From NCBI RefSeq assembly GCF_000959525.1, contig NZ_CP009831.1, positions 620,001 through 684,000 of the forward strand: a DNA stretch of 64,000 bases, read 5' to 3'. Of this stretch, positions 1 to 8,144 are shown in pieces; within the stretch, counting starts at the first letter, position 1; each line of letters opens with the position of its first letter. Position numbers and translations under genes: made by a program. This stretch comes from Burkholderia multivorans ATCC BAA-247. GTDB taxonomy: Bacteria; Pseudomonadota; Gammaproteobacteria; Burkholderiales; Burkholderiaceae. The notes beneath the pieces were generated by a model. That model was not told the DNA's origin, ran no database searches, and saw only the letters and a list, made by a program, of their open reading frames with translations.

Positions 1-1203
1 CTTCAGCCGCGACGGCGGCAGCGAGCCGAGCGCCATCGTCACGATCGGCGGCACGCTGAACTGCTGACCGATGCCGCGCAGCGCCTGCGGCAGCAGCAGT
101 TCCTGCCAGCCCCAGTCGTGCGTGATCGGCGTGTACAGATAGCAGCCGATGCCGAAACACACGAGTCCGAACACGAGCAGCGAGCGCAGGCTGAAGTAGC
201 GGGCCGCGAACGCGTATGCGCAGAGCGCGAGCAGCTGGAACGCGCCGACCGACAGCAGCGCGATGCCGATCTGCAGCGAGCTGAATGCGCGCACCTGGGC
301 GAGAAACAGCGGCGTCAGGAATACGGTCACGAAGATGCCGATGCCCGTGACGAACGAGAGCAGGCTGCCGATGCCGAAGTTGCGCACGGCAAGCGCACGC
401 AGGTCGACGACCGGATCCTCGGCGGTCAGCGCGTGCACGACGAACAGGAAGCCGCAGATGCCGGCGATCCATGCGCATGCAACGATGACGTGATCGCCGA
501 ACCAGTTCTTGCGCGGCCCTTCCTCGAGCACGTATTCGAGGCAGCCGAGAAAGCCCGACATCAGCACGATCCCGAGATAGTCGCCGCGCTTGACGAGACC
601 GGGATCGGGCTCGTCGATGCGCACGTAGCGCGGCACCAGCACCGCGACCAGGATCCCCGGCACGAGGTTCAGATAGAACAGCCAGTGCCACGACCATCGA
701 TCGGTGATCCAGCCGCCGATCACGGGGCCGATCGCCGGTGCGAGCGACGCGAGCGCGCCGATCGTCGTCGACGCGATCAGCCGCTGCCTGCCGGGAAACA
801 GCACGAACGCGGTCGTGAACACGGTCGGAATCATTGCGGCGCCGAGCGCGCCCTGCAGCCCGCGAAACAGGATCATCGAATTGATGTCCCACGCGAGCCC
901 GCACAGCATGCTCGTGATCGTGAAGCCGACGGCAGACGCGACGAACAGCCAGCGTGTCGACATCACCTTCGACAGCCAGCCCGACATCGGGATCACGATG
1001 ATTTCGGCGATCAGATAGGCCGTCTGCACCCACGACAGTTCGTCCTGGCTGGCCGACAGTCCGCCGCCGATGTCGCGCAGCGACGACGCGACGATCTGGA
1101 TGTCGAGCGTCGCCATGAAGAAGCCGACGCACATCAGCGCGAATGCGAACACGCGCTGCTTCGTCGGTTGCGACGCGGGGTCGCCGGAAAACGCGGTGGT
1201 CAT
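1..1203 (-). CDS. EmrB/QacA-type (DHA2) multidrug MFS transporter, C-terminus cut by window edge
   Basis: Inner-membrane proton-driven drug exporter of the 14-TM DHA2 branch. The 401 visible codons begin MTTAFSGDP at an ATG with a GGGAGA ribosome site. The first helix carries the family motif LDIQIVASSL (about residues 33-42), and the antiporter motif C region GALASLAPAIGPVIGG lies at about 149-164. DHA2 proteins are usually near 510 residues, so about 110 residues lie outside the window. It starts 13 bases after the stop of the membrane-fusion gene on the same strand, so the two form an EmrAB-like pair that would export compounds across both membranes with a TolC-type channel not present here. 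The substrate cannot be read from sequence. Confidence 0.93.
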   Translation of the reverse strand, partial: MTTAFSGDPASQPTKQRVFAFALMCVGFFMATLDIQIVASSLRDIGGGLSASQDELSWVQTAYLIAEIIVIPMSGWLSKVMSTRWLFVASAVGFTITSMLCGLAWDINSMILFRGLQGALGAAMIPTVFTTAFVLFPGRQRLIASTTIGALASLAPAIGPVIGGWITDRWSWHWLFYLNLVPGILVAVLVPRYVRIDEPDPGLVKRGDYLGIVLMSGFLGCLEYVLEEGPRKNWFGDHVIVACAWIAGICGFLFVVHALTAEDPVVDLRALAVRNFGIGSLLSFVTGIGIFVTVFLTPLFLAQVRAFSSLQIGIALLSVGAFQLLALCAYAFAARYFSLRSLLVFGLVCFGIGCYLYTPITHDWGWQELLLPQALRGIGQQFSVPPIVTMALGSLPPSRLK

Positions 1204-1216
1204 CGTCGTCTCCCGT

Positions 1217-2308
1217 TCAGTGCGCGTGGTCGGTGTGCACGGTCACGACCGCGGACAGCCCCGGACGCAGCACCTGCTCGAGCCCGGGCTGCGGATCGAG
1301 ATGGACGCGCACCGGCACGCGCTGCACGATCTTCGTGAAGTTGCCGGTCGCATTCTCGGGCGGCAGCACGCTGAACGTCGCGCCGGTCGCGGGCGCGACG
1401 CTGTCGACGCGCCCGTGCAGCCGCGCGCCCGACGCATCGAGCGACACGTCGACGCGATCGCCCGCGCGCATCTTGCGCAGCTGGTCCTCCTTGAAGTTCG
1501 CGTCGATCCACAAGCCGGACGCAGGGACGATCGTCAGCAGCGGCACGCCGACGTTCGCCAGCATTCCGACGCGGCCGGTGCGGTTGCCGACGTAGCCGTC
1601 GACCGGTGCACGGATCGTCGTGTATTCGACGTTCAATGCGGCAACGCGCTGCGCGGCGAGCGCCGTGTTCACGCGGGCGCGCGCATCGGCCAGCTGTGCG
1701 CCGAGCACGTCGAGCTCGCGCTTCGACGCGAGCAGCGCCGCATCGCTGCGTTCGACGGCCGCGTGCGCTTTCGCGTAATCGGCGTCGGCGCGCTCGACGA
1801 GCTGATTCGACACCGCGTCGGCCTTCACGAGTTCGCGATAGCGGACGCGATCGGCCGCGGCGCGCGTCAGCTCGGCCGAGGATGCGTTCTTGTCCGCCGC
1901 ATGCTGGACGATCACCGCGTCTTGCAGCTGCTGCTTCGCTTCGAGCTCGGCCACGGCCGAGCGCGCCGCGTCGACTTCGGCGCTCGCCTGCGCGAGCTTC
2001 GCCGCGTAGTCGCGCGCGTCGAGCTGCACGAGGACGTCGCCGGCTTTCACGCGCTGGTTGTCGGTCACGAGGATTCGGTCGACGAAGCCGGCGACCTTCG
2101 GCGCAAGCACCGTCACGTCGCCGCCGACATACGCGTCGTCGGTGCTTTCCTGGAAACGCAGCACGAACAGCCAGTCGAGTGCGGCCGCGCCGACCGCGAC
2201 GACGACGGCGATCAGGGCGATGCGCATCCAGCGTACGCGGCGGCGCTGCTTCGCGGGCGGTTCGGCCGTGGCCGCTTCGCGGGCGGCAGCGGTTTGAGTC
2301 GTGTCCAT
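1217..2308 (-). CDS. HlyD/EmrA-family membrane fusion protein
   Basis: Periplasmic adaptor subunit of a tripartite drug pump, 363 aa. A basic cytoplasmic N-terminus is followed by one membrane segment (about residues 28-48). Next comes the characteristic STDDAYVGGDVTVLAPKVAG biotinyl-lipoyl half, a long alpha-helical hairpin rich in Ala/Glu (about 100-220), and the second lipoyl half with TTIRAPVDGYVGNR. This is the standard EmrA architecture and length. It sits directly upstream of the DHA2 transporter and 89 bases downstream of a marR gene, all on one strand. The gap upstream of it holds a MarR-like box, so emrAB may have its own repressed promoter. EmrA/FarA-type assignment is firm; the drug exported is unknown. 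Confidence 0.93.
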   Translation of the reverse strand: MDTTQTAAAREAATAEPPAKQRRRVRWMRIALIAVVVAVGAAALDWLFVLRFQESTDDAYVGGDVTVLAPKVAGFVDRILVTDNQRVKAGDVLVQLDARDYAAKLAQASAEVDAARSAVAELEAKQQLQDAVIVQHAADKNASSAELTRAAADRVRYRELVKADAVSNQLVERADADYAKAHAAVERSDAALLASKRELDVLGAQLADARARVNTALAAQRVAALNVEYTTIRAPVDGYVGNRTGRVGMLANVGVPLLTIVPASGLWIDANFKEDQLRKMRAGDRVDVSLDASGARLHGRVDSVAPATGATFSVLPPENATGNFTKIVQRVPVRVHLDPQPGLEQVLRPGLSAVVTVHTDHAH

Positions 2309-2317
2309 CGATTCACC

Positions 2318-2333
2318 TATGTATATGCACTAA
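2318..2333. promoter_or_regulatory. Putative MarR operator upstream of emrA-like gene
   Basis: TATGTATATGCACTAA lies just upstream of the emrA-type start. Its first 13 bases match the box at 3932-3944 (TATGCATATGCAC) in 12 positions. The recurrence of this motif at the promoters of this efflux/MarR cluster suggests the cognate MarR operator. This is inference from sequence only. Confidence 0.45.
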
Positions 2334-2397
2334 TCAAGGCGACCGACGGCGGTGCGTCGATCGGGAAAACGCCTGCGCGCGACGGATATGCAGTACG

Positions 2398-2835
2398 TCA
2401 GCGCGCCGGCAGGTTGTGCGCGATCCGGAACAGCTCGCCGCGCAGGTGGGCGGCCTGCCGTGCCCCGAAACGCCGCTCGAATGCCTGCTGCGCGGCGAGC
2501 CAGTGCGCATGCGCTTCGGCGATCTTCGTTTCGCCGCACGCAGTGAGCGAGAAGGTCTGCCGGCGTCCGCCCGGTTCGGTATGCCCGGCGACGAGCGCGG
2601 CGCCGACGAGCGGCCTGAGCGCGCGCAGCAGCGCGGTACGCTCGATGACCAGCTCGGCCGACAGCGCCGCCATCGTCAGGCCCGGCCGTTCGCGCAGCAG
2701 CGCCAGAATGCTGTACTGCGACGGCGTAACGCCCGCATGCGCGAGATGGCGCTCGTAGAACTGCGAGATCCGGCGTGCGGCCTGCCGGATCGCGAAACAA
2801 TCGTCGTCGGTGAGCGTCGTCGTGTGCATGTGCAC
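2398..2835 (-). CDS. MarR-family transcriptional regulator (efflux operon)
   Basis: Dimeric winged-helix DNA-binding repressor, 145 aa, probably controlling the emrAB-like genes that follow it on the same strand. The core FYERHLAHAGVTPSQYSILALL and LVIERTALLRALRPLVGAALV matches MarR helices and the recognition helix. The longest form starts with GTG inside MHMHTTT; an ATG two codons later (ending at 2829) is equally possible. Neither has a clear ribosome site, so a leaderless message is conceivable. The start codon lies inside a perfect inverted repeat, so the protein may repress its own gene. It is clearly paralogous to the MarR at 3961-4389, with near-identical N-terminal motifs. Confidence 0.9.
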   Translation of the reverse strand: MHMHTTTLTDDDCFAIRQAARRISQFYERHLAHAGVTPSQYSILALLRERPGLTMAALSAELVIERTALLRALRPLVGAALVAGHTEPGGRRQTFSLTACGETKIAEAHAHWLAAQQAFERRFGARQAAHLRGELFRIAHNLPAR

Positions 2836-2837
2836 AC
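2822..2837. promoter_or_regulatory. Palindrome overlapping the marR start (possible autoregulatory operator)
   Basis: GTGTGCA and TGCACAC arms separated by two bases form a perfect inverted repeat covering the start codon of the marR gene. It resembles the boxes at 2318 and 3932. MarR proteins typically bind palindromes of 16-20 bp at their own promoter, so autoregulation is a reasonable inference. Confidence 0.45.
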
Positions 2838-2935
2838 TTTAAGCAGTCTGCGCGCGCGGAGCGATGACGGCCGCGCGATCAGATTGATGCGTCCTGCGTA
2901 CCAATCGGCGGGCGAGCGAAGTGCGCGAACCGGCG

Positions 2936-3856
2936 CTATGCCGCGACGGGCGCGATCCAGCCTTCGCGGTCGCACATCGCGCTCGCATAGTCGATGAACG
3001 CCTTGACCTTCGCCGGCAGCAGCGATCGGTTCGCGTACGCCAGCTTCAGCTCGACGCACCCATCGACGAGGTCGGCATCGTCGAGCAGCTGTACGAGCGC
3101 GCCCGACGCGAGCTCGGTTTCGACCAGCGTTCTCGGCACGATGCCGATGCCGAAACCGTGCATCACCATCTCGCGGTTGAACACGGGGCTGTTCGACGAA
3201 ATGTCGAAGCGCAGCGGAAGGGTCAGCACGTCGCCGTCGACGCGGAACGACAGCGCCGGGCGGCGCAGCGACGGCGACAGCGGCACGAACGGATGGTCGA
3301 CGAGATCGGCCGGCGTCGTGGGCCGCCCATGCGCGCTCAGGTACGCGGGCGTCGCGACGATCACGAACGGTATCCGCGCGATGAGCCGCACGATCGTCGT
3401 GTCGGAGCTCAGCATGTAGGGCGCGACGATGCCGATGTCGTAGCCCTCGCCGACCAGATCGACGGGCCGCTCGGTCAACGTGACGTCGATACGCACTTTC
3501 GGATGCGCAGCCTTGAAGCCCGCGATCAACGGCACGAACTGATTCAGCGCGGCGGTCGTGTGCGCGACGAGCCGCAGCAGGCCGTCGGGCTCGCGCGTCT
3601 GCGTCTGCGCCTCGGCTTCGAGCGCGTCCAGCTCGTCGAGCACGGCGGCGCAGCGCTCGTAGATGCGTTCGGCCGTTTCGGTCAGCGACACCTGGCGCGT
3701 GGTCCGGTGCAGCAAGCGGCCGCCGAACCGCGCTTCGAGTTCGGCGATCGCGCGCGACACGACCGGGCGCGCGAGGCCATGCATGTCGGCCGCGCGCGTG
3801 AAGCTGCGCAGCTCGACGACCGACCGGAAGATCCGCAGCTTGTCGATGTAGTCCAT
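2936..3856 (-). CDS. LysR-family transcriptional regulator
   Basis: 306 aa LysR-type activator/repressor. It has an N-terminal helix-turn-helix (MDYIDKLRIFRSVVELRSFTRAA, then ARPVVSRAIAELEARFGGRLLHRTTR) and a C-terminal periplasmic-binding-like effector domain. The subgroup with RLLHRTTRQVSLTETAERIYERC is often linked to efflux or oxidoreductase genes. The ATG at 3856 is chosen because a strong GAGGAG site precedes it; an in-frame extension upstream has no such site and runs through the divergent promoter. It is divergent from the marR at 3961. The target and effector are not evident. Confidence 0.9.
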   Translation of the reverse strand: MDYIDKLRIFRSVVELRSFTRAADMHGLARPVVSRAIAELEARFGGRLLHRTTRQVSLTETAERIYERCAAVLDELDALEAEAQTQTREPDGLLRLVAHTTAALNQFVPLIAGFKAAHPKVRIDVTLTERPVDLVGEGYDIGIVAPYMLSSDTTIVRLIARIPFVIVATPAYLSAHGRPTTPADLVDHPFVPLSPSLRRPALSFRVDGDVLTLPLRFDISSNSPVFNREMVMHGFGIGIVPRTLVETELASGALVQLLDDADLVDGCVELKLAYANRSLLPAKVKAFIDYASAMCDREGWIAPVAA

Positions 3857-3931
3857 GTCCGTCTCCTCGGGCGGTCGCGGGCGCCGGACGCGCGCGACCG
3901 GCGGGATGATCGGTCGAGTGTACATTGACTT

Positions 3932-3951
3932 TATGCATATGCACATATACA
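3932..3951. promoter_or_regulatory. MarR-like box between lysR and second marR
   Basis: TATGCATATGCACATATACA contains the perfect palindrome TGCATATGCA and lies 10 bases before the ATG of the downstream marR gene. It matches the box upstream of the emrA-like gene almost exactly, which supports a shared operator for the two MarR paralogues. Confidence 0.45.
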
Positions 3952-3960
3952 TTTGCCGGC

Positions 3961-4389
3961 ATGGACGACATCGAGACGATCGGTGCGTGCAACTGCTTCG
4001 CGCTTCGGCAGGCGACGCGATTTGTCACGCAAATTTATGAACGCCATCTGAGCGCGGCGGGCGTGACGCCCGCGCAGTTCTCGATCATCGCGATCCTGTC
4101 GCGGCGGCCCGACGTGCTGATGAGCGAGCTCGCCGATACGCTGGTGATGGACCGCACGACGCTGCTGCGCGCGCTGAAGCCGCTGCAGCGCGACGGGCTC
4201 GTCGCGTCGGCGCCGTCCGATCACGATCCGCGTGCGCACGTGCTGAATCTGACGAAGCAGGGCGTGCGTGCGTTCGGTCAGGCGAAGCGCGCGTGGCAGG
4301 CCGCGCAGCGCGAATTCGAATCCGCGTTTGGCGAGCAGCGGGCGCAGGCGCTGCGCGACGAACTGCTGCAGCTGACCGGCAAGCGCTGA
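3961..4389 (+). CDS. MarR-family transcriptional regulator (second paralogue)
   Basis: 142 aa winged-helix regulator starting MDDIETIGACNCFALRQA. The motifs IYERHLSAAGVTPAQFSIIAIL and LVMDRTTLLRALKPLQRDGLV align closely with the MarR at 2398-2835, so the two are paralogues, probably from local duplication. An upstream in-frame ATG (3925) would run through the palindromic box and has no ribosome site, so the ATG at 3961 is preferred. The wing motif SDHDPRAHVLNLT is intact. It is divergent from the lysR gene and may co-regulate the efflux cluster. Confidence 0.88.
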   Translation: MDDIETIGACNCFALRQATRFVTQIYERHLSAAGVTPAQFSIIAILSRRPDVLMSELADTLVMDRTTLLRALKPLQRDGLVASAPSDHDPRAHVLNLTKQGVRAFGQAKRAWQAAQREFESAFGEQRAQALRDELLQLTGKR

Positions 4390-4730
4390 GTTGCAGTCGT
4401 CCATTCCCGCACGGTGGCGGCGGCCGGCTGTCGCCGCCGCGATCCATTCCCCTTTCCTTGGCGATCGGCCCGCGATCCGCAGCGGTCCTGCGGAGCCCCG
4501 CGCGCGAAACCGGGTCGAGTACGAGCCACATCACGTCTAAGTGGTACGTAGTTGTATCCAATTGACGCGCGGAATTGGTTTTGTAGTGCCATCTCTGCAA
4601 GAAAAATGCGAAATTGGTTTCGGAATGACGGCATTCGTCGACTATCTGGACATATTTTATTTCCAGTTGTACAGTCGCTCCACGCACTTCACCGGCCGAT
4701 GGCGGCCGGGCGGGTCACGAGGAGCAACCC
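4390..4730. other. Intergenic region upstream of the AcnX operon
   Basis: 341 bases without a gene I can support. The first part is GC-rich; the part from about 4540 is distinctly AT-richer and is the likely promoter region of the AcnX genes. It holds two partial direct repeats beginning AATTGGTTT (near 4573 and 4613) and the inverted repeat listed separately at 4646-4674. Confidence 0.6.
4646..4674. promoter_or_regulatory. Inverted repeat upstream of the AcnX genes
   Basis: CTGGACA and TGTACAG arms, matching in six of seven positions, are separated by 15 bases of AT-rich sequence. They lie about 60 bases before the AcnX start and look like a dimeric regulator site. No regulator gene is adjacent, so the binding protein is unknown. 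Confidence 0.3.
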
Positions 4731-5978
4731 ATGTTGCAGTTGAGCGAGCGCGACGACGCGATGTTGCGCGGCGAATTCGGCGAAGGCGTCGCGCGCGCGA
4801 TGCGGATCGTCGCGCGTACCGCGCAGGTGATGTCCGCGCCGCACCTGATCGACATCACGTGCGCGCATATCGACGGCTGTCTGTATCACGGGCAGACGAG
4901 TCTCGACTTCGTCGACTATTTCGTCGCGACGGGTGCGCGCGTCGCGGTGCCGACCACGCTGAACGTCGGCTCGCTCGACCTGATCCATCCCGAGCTGTAC
5001 CACGGCGACCGTACGATCGAGCGCGACGCGCAGCGCCTGATGGACGCGCATCTGCAGCTCGGCTGCGAATCGAGCTTCACGTGCGCGCCGTATCAGCTGA
5101 AGCACCGCCCGGCGTTGGGCGAGCAGATTGCCTGGGCCGAATCGAACGCGATCGTGTTCGCGAACTCGGTGCTCGGCGCGCGCACGAGCCGCTACGGCGA
5201 CTTTCTCGATCTGGCGGCCGCGATCACCGGGCGCGCGCCGTATGCGGGGCTGCACGTCGAAGCGAACCGTGCCGGGCAGATCGTGTTCAACGCGCCCGAC
5301 TTCGGCCGTCTGCCGTCGCGGGACGTTCATTTTGCGGCGCTCGGCTTGCTGGTCGGCAAGGTCGCCGGTGCGACGGTGCCCGTGATCGTCGGATTGCCGG
5401 CCGATACGACCGAGGACGAACTGAAGGCGCTCGGTGCCGCCGCCGCGTCGAGCGGTGCGGTCGCGCTGTTCCATGCGGTCGGCGTGACGCCCGAGGCGCC
5501 GACACTCGACGCCGCGCTGCACGGCCGCGCGCCGCGGCAGACGATCGACGTGTCGATGGCCGATCTCGCCGAGATCCGGCGCACGCTGAATCATGGCGCG
5601 GAAGGCGACGCGCTCGTCGCGGTCGCGCTCGGCACGCCGCACTTTTCGCTCGCGGAATTCCGCACGCTCGACGCGCTGCTCGACCGCTTCGACGGCAAGC
5701 CGGCATGCGATATCTACGTGAACACGAGTCGCTTCATCCTGTGGGAGCTCGGCGAACTCGGCCTCGCCGACAAGTTCGCGGCGCGCGGCGTGCAGATCGT
5801 CGTCGACACGTGCACGTACATCACGCCCGTGATGAAGCAGCTGTCGGGGCTCGTGATGACGAATTCGGGGAAATGGGCATCGTATGCGCCGGCGAACATC
5901 GGCGTCACGGTCGCGTACGGCAGCATGAGCGAGTGCGTGCGATCGGCATTCGAAGGAAAGGTGCGATTCGATGACTGA
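4731..5978 (+). CDS. Aconitase X large subunit (AcnX, DUF521)
   Basis: 415 aa catalytic subunit of the two-gene bacterial aconitase X family. The protein has the family's hallmarks: HLIDITCAHIDGCLYHG near residues 36-52, PTTLNVGSLD near 75-84, the ESSFTCAPYQ segment, and the Cys-containing VDTCTYITP and TNSGKWASYAPAN segments toward the C-terminus. Known members include cis-3-hydroxy-L-proline dehydratase and, in archaea, phosphomevalonate dehydratase. The two-gene bacterial form is most often linked to hydroxyproline-type dehydration through an Fe-S cofactor. The ATG at 4731 follows a good GAGGAG site. The stop overlaps the next gene by 8 bases, so the two subunits are translationally coupled. 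The substrate is inferred only from family. Confidence 0.88.
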   Translation: MLQLSERDDAMLRGEFGEGVARAMRIVARTAQVMSAPHLIDITCAHIDGCLYHGQTSLDFVDYFVATGARVAVPTTLNVGSLDLIHPELYHGDRTIERDAQRLMDAHLQLGCESSFTCAPYQLKHRPALGEQIAWAESNAIVFANSVLGARTSRYGDFLDLAAAITGRAPYAGLHVEANRAGQIVFNAPDFGRLPSRDVHFAALGLLVGKVAGATVPVIVGLPADTTEDELKALGAAAASSGAVALFHAVGVTPEAPTLDAALHGRAPRQTIDVSMADLAEIRRTLNHGAEGDALVAVALGTPHFSLAEFRTLDALLDRFDGKPACDIYVNTSRFILWELGELGLADKFAARGVQIVVDTCTYITPVMKQLSGLVMTNSGKWASYAPANIGVTVAYGSMSECVRSAFEGKVRFDD

Positions 5979-6429
5979 GATCCATCACGCCGGCGCGGCC
6001 GGCACCGCGCTGACGGGCGACACGCTCGTGCCCGGCCGCGCGTATGCGGAGACGATCGTGCTGCCCAAGCCGCTGAGCTTCTGGGGCGGCTACGACTCGG
6101 TCGCGGGACGCATCGTCGATCGCGGGCATCCGCTCGTCGGCGCGAGCCTCGCCGGGCGGATCATGGTGATGGCGCATGCGAAAGGCTCGAGCTCGAGCAG
6201 CAGCGTGCTCGCCGAAGCGATCCGCAACGGCACGGGCCCCGTCGGCATCGTGCTGAGCGAGCGCGACCTGATCATCTCGATCGGCGCGATCGTCGCGGCG
6301 GAGCTGTATGCGATGGCCGTGCCGGTCGTCTGTGTCTCGGCGCCGGTGTACGACACGATCGCGCGTGCATCGGGACCGGTACGAATCGAAGCGAACGACG
6401 GCGACGGCGGCGCACGCATCCTGCTGTAG
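5971..6429 (+). CDS. Aconitase X small (swivel) subunit, DUF126
   Basis: 152 aa partner of the AcnX large subunit. It carries the swivel-domain signature LSFWGGYDSVAGRIVDRGHPLVGASLAGRIMVMAHAKGSSSSSSVLAE, in which the Ser-rich loop resembles the aconitase swivel domain that closes over the active site. In single-gene AcnX proteins this domain is fused. Here it is separate and begins 8 bases inside the large-subunit gene, which fits a stoichiometric heterodimer. It probably contributes substrate-binding residues to hydroxyproline or related dehydration. Confidence 0.87.
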   Translation: MTEIHHAGAAGTALTGDTLVPGRAYAETIVLPKPLSFWGGYDSVAGRIVDRGHPLVGASLAGRIMVMAHAKGSSSSSSVLAEAIRNGTGPVGIVLSERDLIISIGAIVAAELYAMAVPVVCVSAPVYDTIARASGPVRIEANDGDGGARILL

Positions 6430-6483
6430 CCGCGCGCGCTCGTCCCGGCGAGCGCATGGGCGACAGCGTCGCGTACGCGCCAA

Positions 6484-6512
6484 GTCTTAATTGCGTTCCT
6501 GATATTAAGGAC
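6484..6512. promoter_or_regulatory. Inverted repeat in the AcnX/binding-protein intergenic region
   Basis: GTCTTAAT and ATTAAGGAC arms flank a 12-base spacer, 130 bases upstream of the binding-protein start, in a locally AT-rich stretch. It could be an operator or promoter element for the transporter component. No regulator is adjacent. Confidence 0.3.
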
Positions 6513-6644
6513 AACGGATAGTGCGCCGAAGAAGAGCTGCACGTCCGCCCCGGTGTCCTTCACCCGCCGGCCGCCAGACGGTTGACACCGCCGCGCCCGG
6601 CTCATCCCGGCTCGCGTATCGCGAGCCATCGTCGAGGAGACTCC

Positions 6645-7760
6645 ATGAAGCTGAAATGCATGATTGCCGTGCTGGCGCTGGGCGGATTCACGATCGGCGC
6701 CGCACACGCGGAACGCGTCGTCACGATCGCTTTTTCCGGTCCGCTGACGGGCCCGCAAGCGGTGAGCGGGAAGGACGACGAGAACGGGCTGCGGCTCGCG
6801 GTCGAGACGCTGAACCGCACGCCGATTACGGTCGACGGACAGCCGGTCCGATTCCGGATCGTCGCCGAGGACGACCAGGCCGATCCGCGCACCGGTGTAC
6901 AGGTCGCGCAGCGTCTGCTGGATCGTCAGCCGGCCGCGTTCTTCGGCCCCGAGAATTCGGGCGTCGCGATTCCGGTCGCACGGCTGACGAACGCCGCGCG
7001 CGTGCCGATGCTGACGGTCGCGTCGAACCCGCAGCTGACCGCGCTCGGCTACGACAACGTGTTTCGCACGGGCGCGAGCGATTCGGTGCTCGGCGCGTCG
7101 ATGGCCGCGTTTGCGGCAGGGAAGCTCGGCGCGAAGACTGCCGCCGTGATCGACGACCGCACCGCCTACGGGCAGGGGCTCGCCGAGCAGTTCATCGCGA
7201 AGGCGAAGTCGCTCGGTCTGCAGGTCGTCGCGCGCGAGTTCACGCATTCGCAGGCGACCGATTTCCTCGCGATCCTCGCGACGATCAAGGGAAAGAACCC
7301 GGACGTGATCTTCTTCGGCGGCTATACCGCGCAGGCCGCGCCGATGGCCAAGCAGATGGTCCAGCGCGGCGTGCGCGCGCGGCTGCTCGGCGGCGACGGG
7401 ATCTGCTCGGCCAACATGGGCACCGTCGCGCAGACGGCATCGCGCAACGTGTTCTGCGCGATGAGCGGCGCGGGGCTCGACAGGACCGAGGCCGGCCGGG
7501 ACTACGTTGCGCGATACCGTGCGCGCTTCAAGAGCGAGCCGCAGACATACGGCATCACGTACTACGACGGCATGCTGCTGCTCGCGAAAACGATGGCATC
7601 CGCGCAGACGACCGATCCCGCGAAACTGATCGAAGCGCTGCGTTCGGCTTCGCATGAAGGCGTGGCCGGGACGTACGCGTTCACGGCGCGCGGCGAGCTG
7701 CTGAACGCGCCGACGACCGTGTTCACGTTCGAGGACGGGCAGATGGTGCCGGTGCGCTGA
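6645..7760 (+). CDS. ABC-transporter periplasmic branched-chain amino-acid-type binding protein
   Basis: 371 aa exported solute receptor. A signal peptide MKLKCMIAVLALGGFTIGAAHA ends at a clear AxA site. The mature part reads as a Leu/Ile/Val-binding-protein (type 1 periplasmic binding) fold: VVTIAFSGPLTGPQAVSGKDDENG, AFFGPENSGVAIPVA, and ITYYDGMLLLAKTM near the end. The ATG at 6645 follows GAGGAG. No permease or ATPase genes are nearby, so it must use a remote LIV-type transporter or act as an orphan receptor. Its position after the AcnX pair suggests the ligand is the AcnX substrate or a related amino acid; that is inference. Confidence 0.88.
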   Translation: MKLKCMIAVLALGGFTIGAAHAERVVTIAFSGPLTGPQAVSGKDDENGLRLAVETLNRTPITVDGQPVRFRIVAEDDQADPRTGVQVAQRLLDRQPAAFFGPENSGVAIPVARLTNAARVPMLTVASNPQLTALGYDNVFRTGASDSVLGASMAAFAAGKLGAKTAAVIDDRTAYGQGLAEQFIAKAKSLGLQVVAREFTHSQATDFLAILATIKGKNPDVIFFGGYTAQAAPMAKQMVQRGVRARLLGGDGICSANMGTVAQTASRNVFCAMSGAGLDRTEAGRDYVARYRARFKSEPQTYGITYYDGMLLLAKTMASAQTTDPAKLIEALRSASHEGVAGTYAFTARGELLNAPTTVFTFEDGQMVPVR

Positions 7761-7805
7761 CGCGTCAGAGGGAACGGATACGCGCTGCCTCTTCGGGCGC
7801 GAGTG

Positions 7806-8144
7806 TCAGCGTGGCATTTGCCGCGCGACCTCGCGCCTGCCGCCCGGCGGCTCGAGCCGGCGGATATCGGGCCACAGCGCGAACCCGAACAGCAAACGCA
7901 GGACTGTGCTGAGCCCATACAGGCCGATCGCGGCGGCTGCGCACCACGCAAACATGGCAAGCATGCCGTCGGTGCTGCGTTGTACGACCGACATGATGCC
8001 GATGACGAATGCGAACGCGATCGGCGCGCCGATCGTTACCGTGAGGTCGGTGCGCGCGCTCTGGATGCGCGCAGGGCGAACGAGATAGATGGAGCCGTCG
8101 GTCAGATTGCGCATGCGCGCATCTGCGCTGCGCATTCCGCACAT
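7806..8144 (-). CDS. Small two-TM membrane protein coupled to the AraC gene
   Basis: 112 aa protein of unknown function. Two hydrophobic segments are visible (LTVTIGAPIAFAFVIGIMSVV and FAWCAAAAIGLYGLSTVLRLLFGF), followed by a short basic tail ending REVARQMPR. Its ATG overlaps the AraC stop in a TGATG arrangement, so translation is likely coupled to the regulator. Starts at later Met codons (8135 or 8114) are possible because none has a strong ribosome site. Burkholderia genomes contain many such unclassified small membrane proteins. I recognise no domain, and a role in signalling to the AraC protein is only speculation. Confidence 0.6.
   Translation of the reverse strand: MCGMRSADARMRNLTDGSIYLVRPARIQSARTDLTVTIGAPIAFAFVIGIMSVVQRSTDGMLAMFAWCAAAAIGLYGLSTVLRLLFGFALWPDIRRLEPPGGRREVARQMPR

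Noticed and set aside
1070-2997. Long plus-strand open frames over the emrA-like and marR genes
   Set aside because: Arg-rich shadow frames with no motifs; the minus-strand genes have clear families and ribosome sites.
3925-3960. Upstream start for the second marR gene
   Set aside because: It would translate through the palindromic operator, and its extra residues do not match the paralogue; the ATG at 3961 aligns with MarR N-termini.
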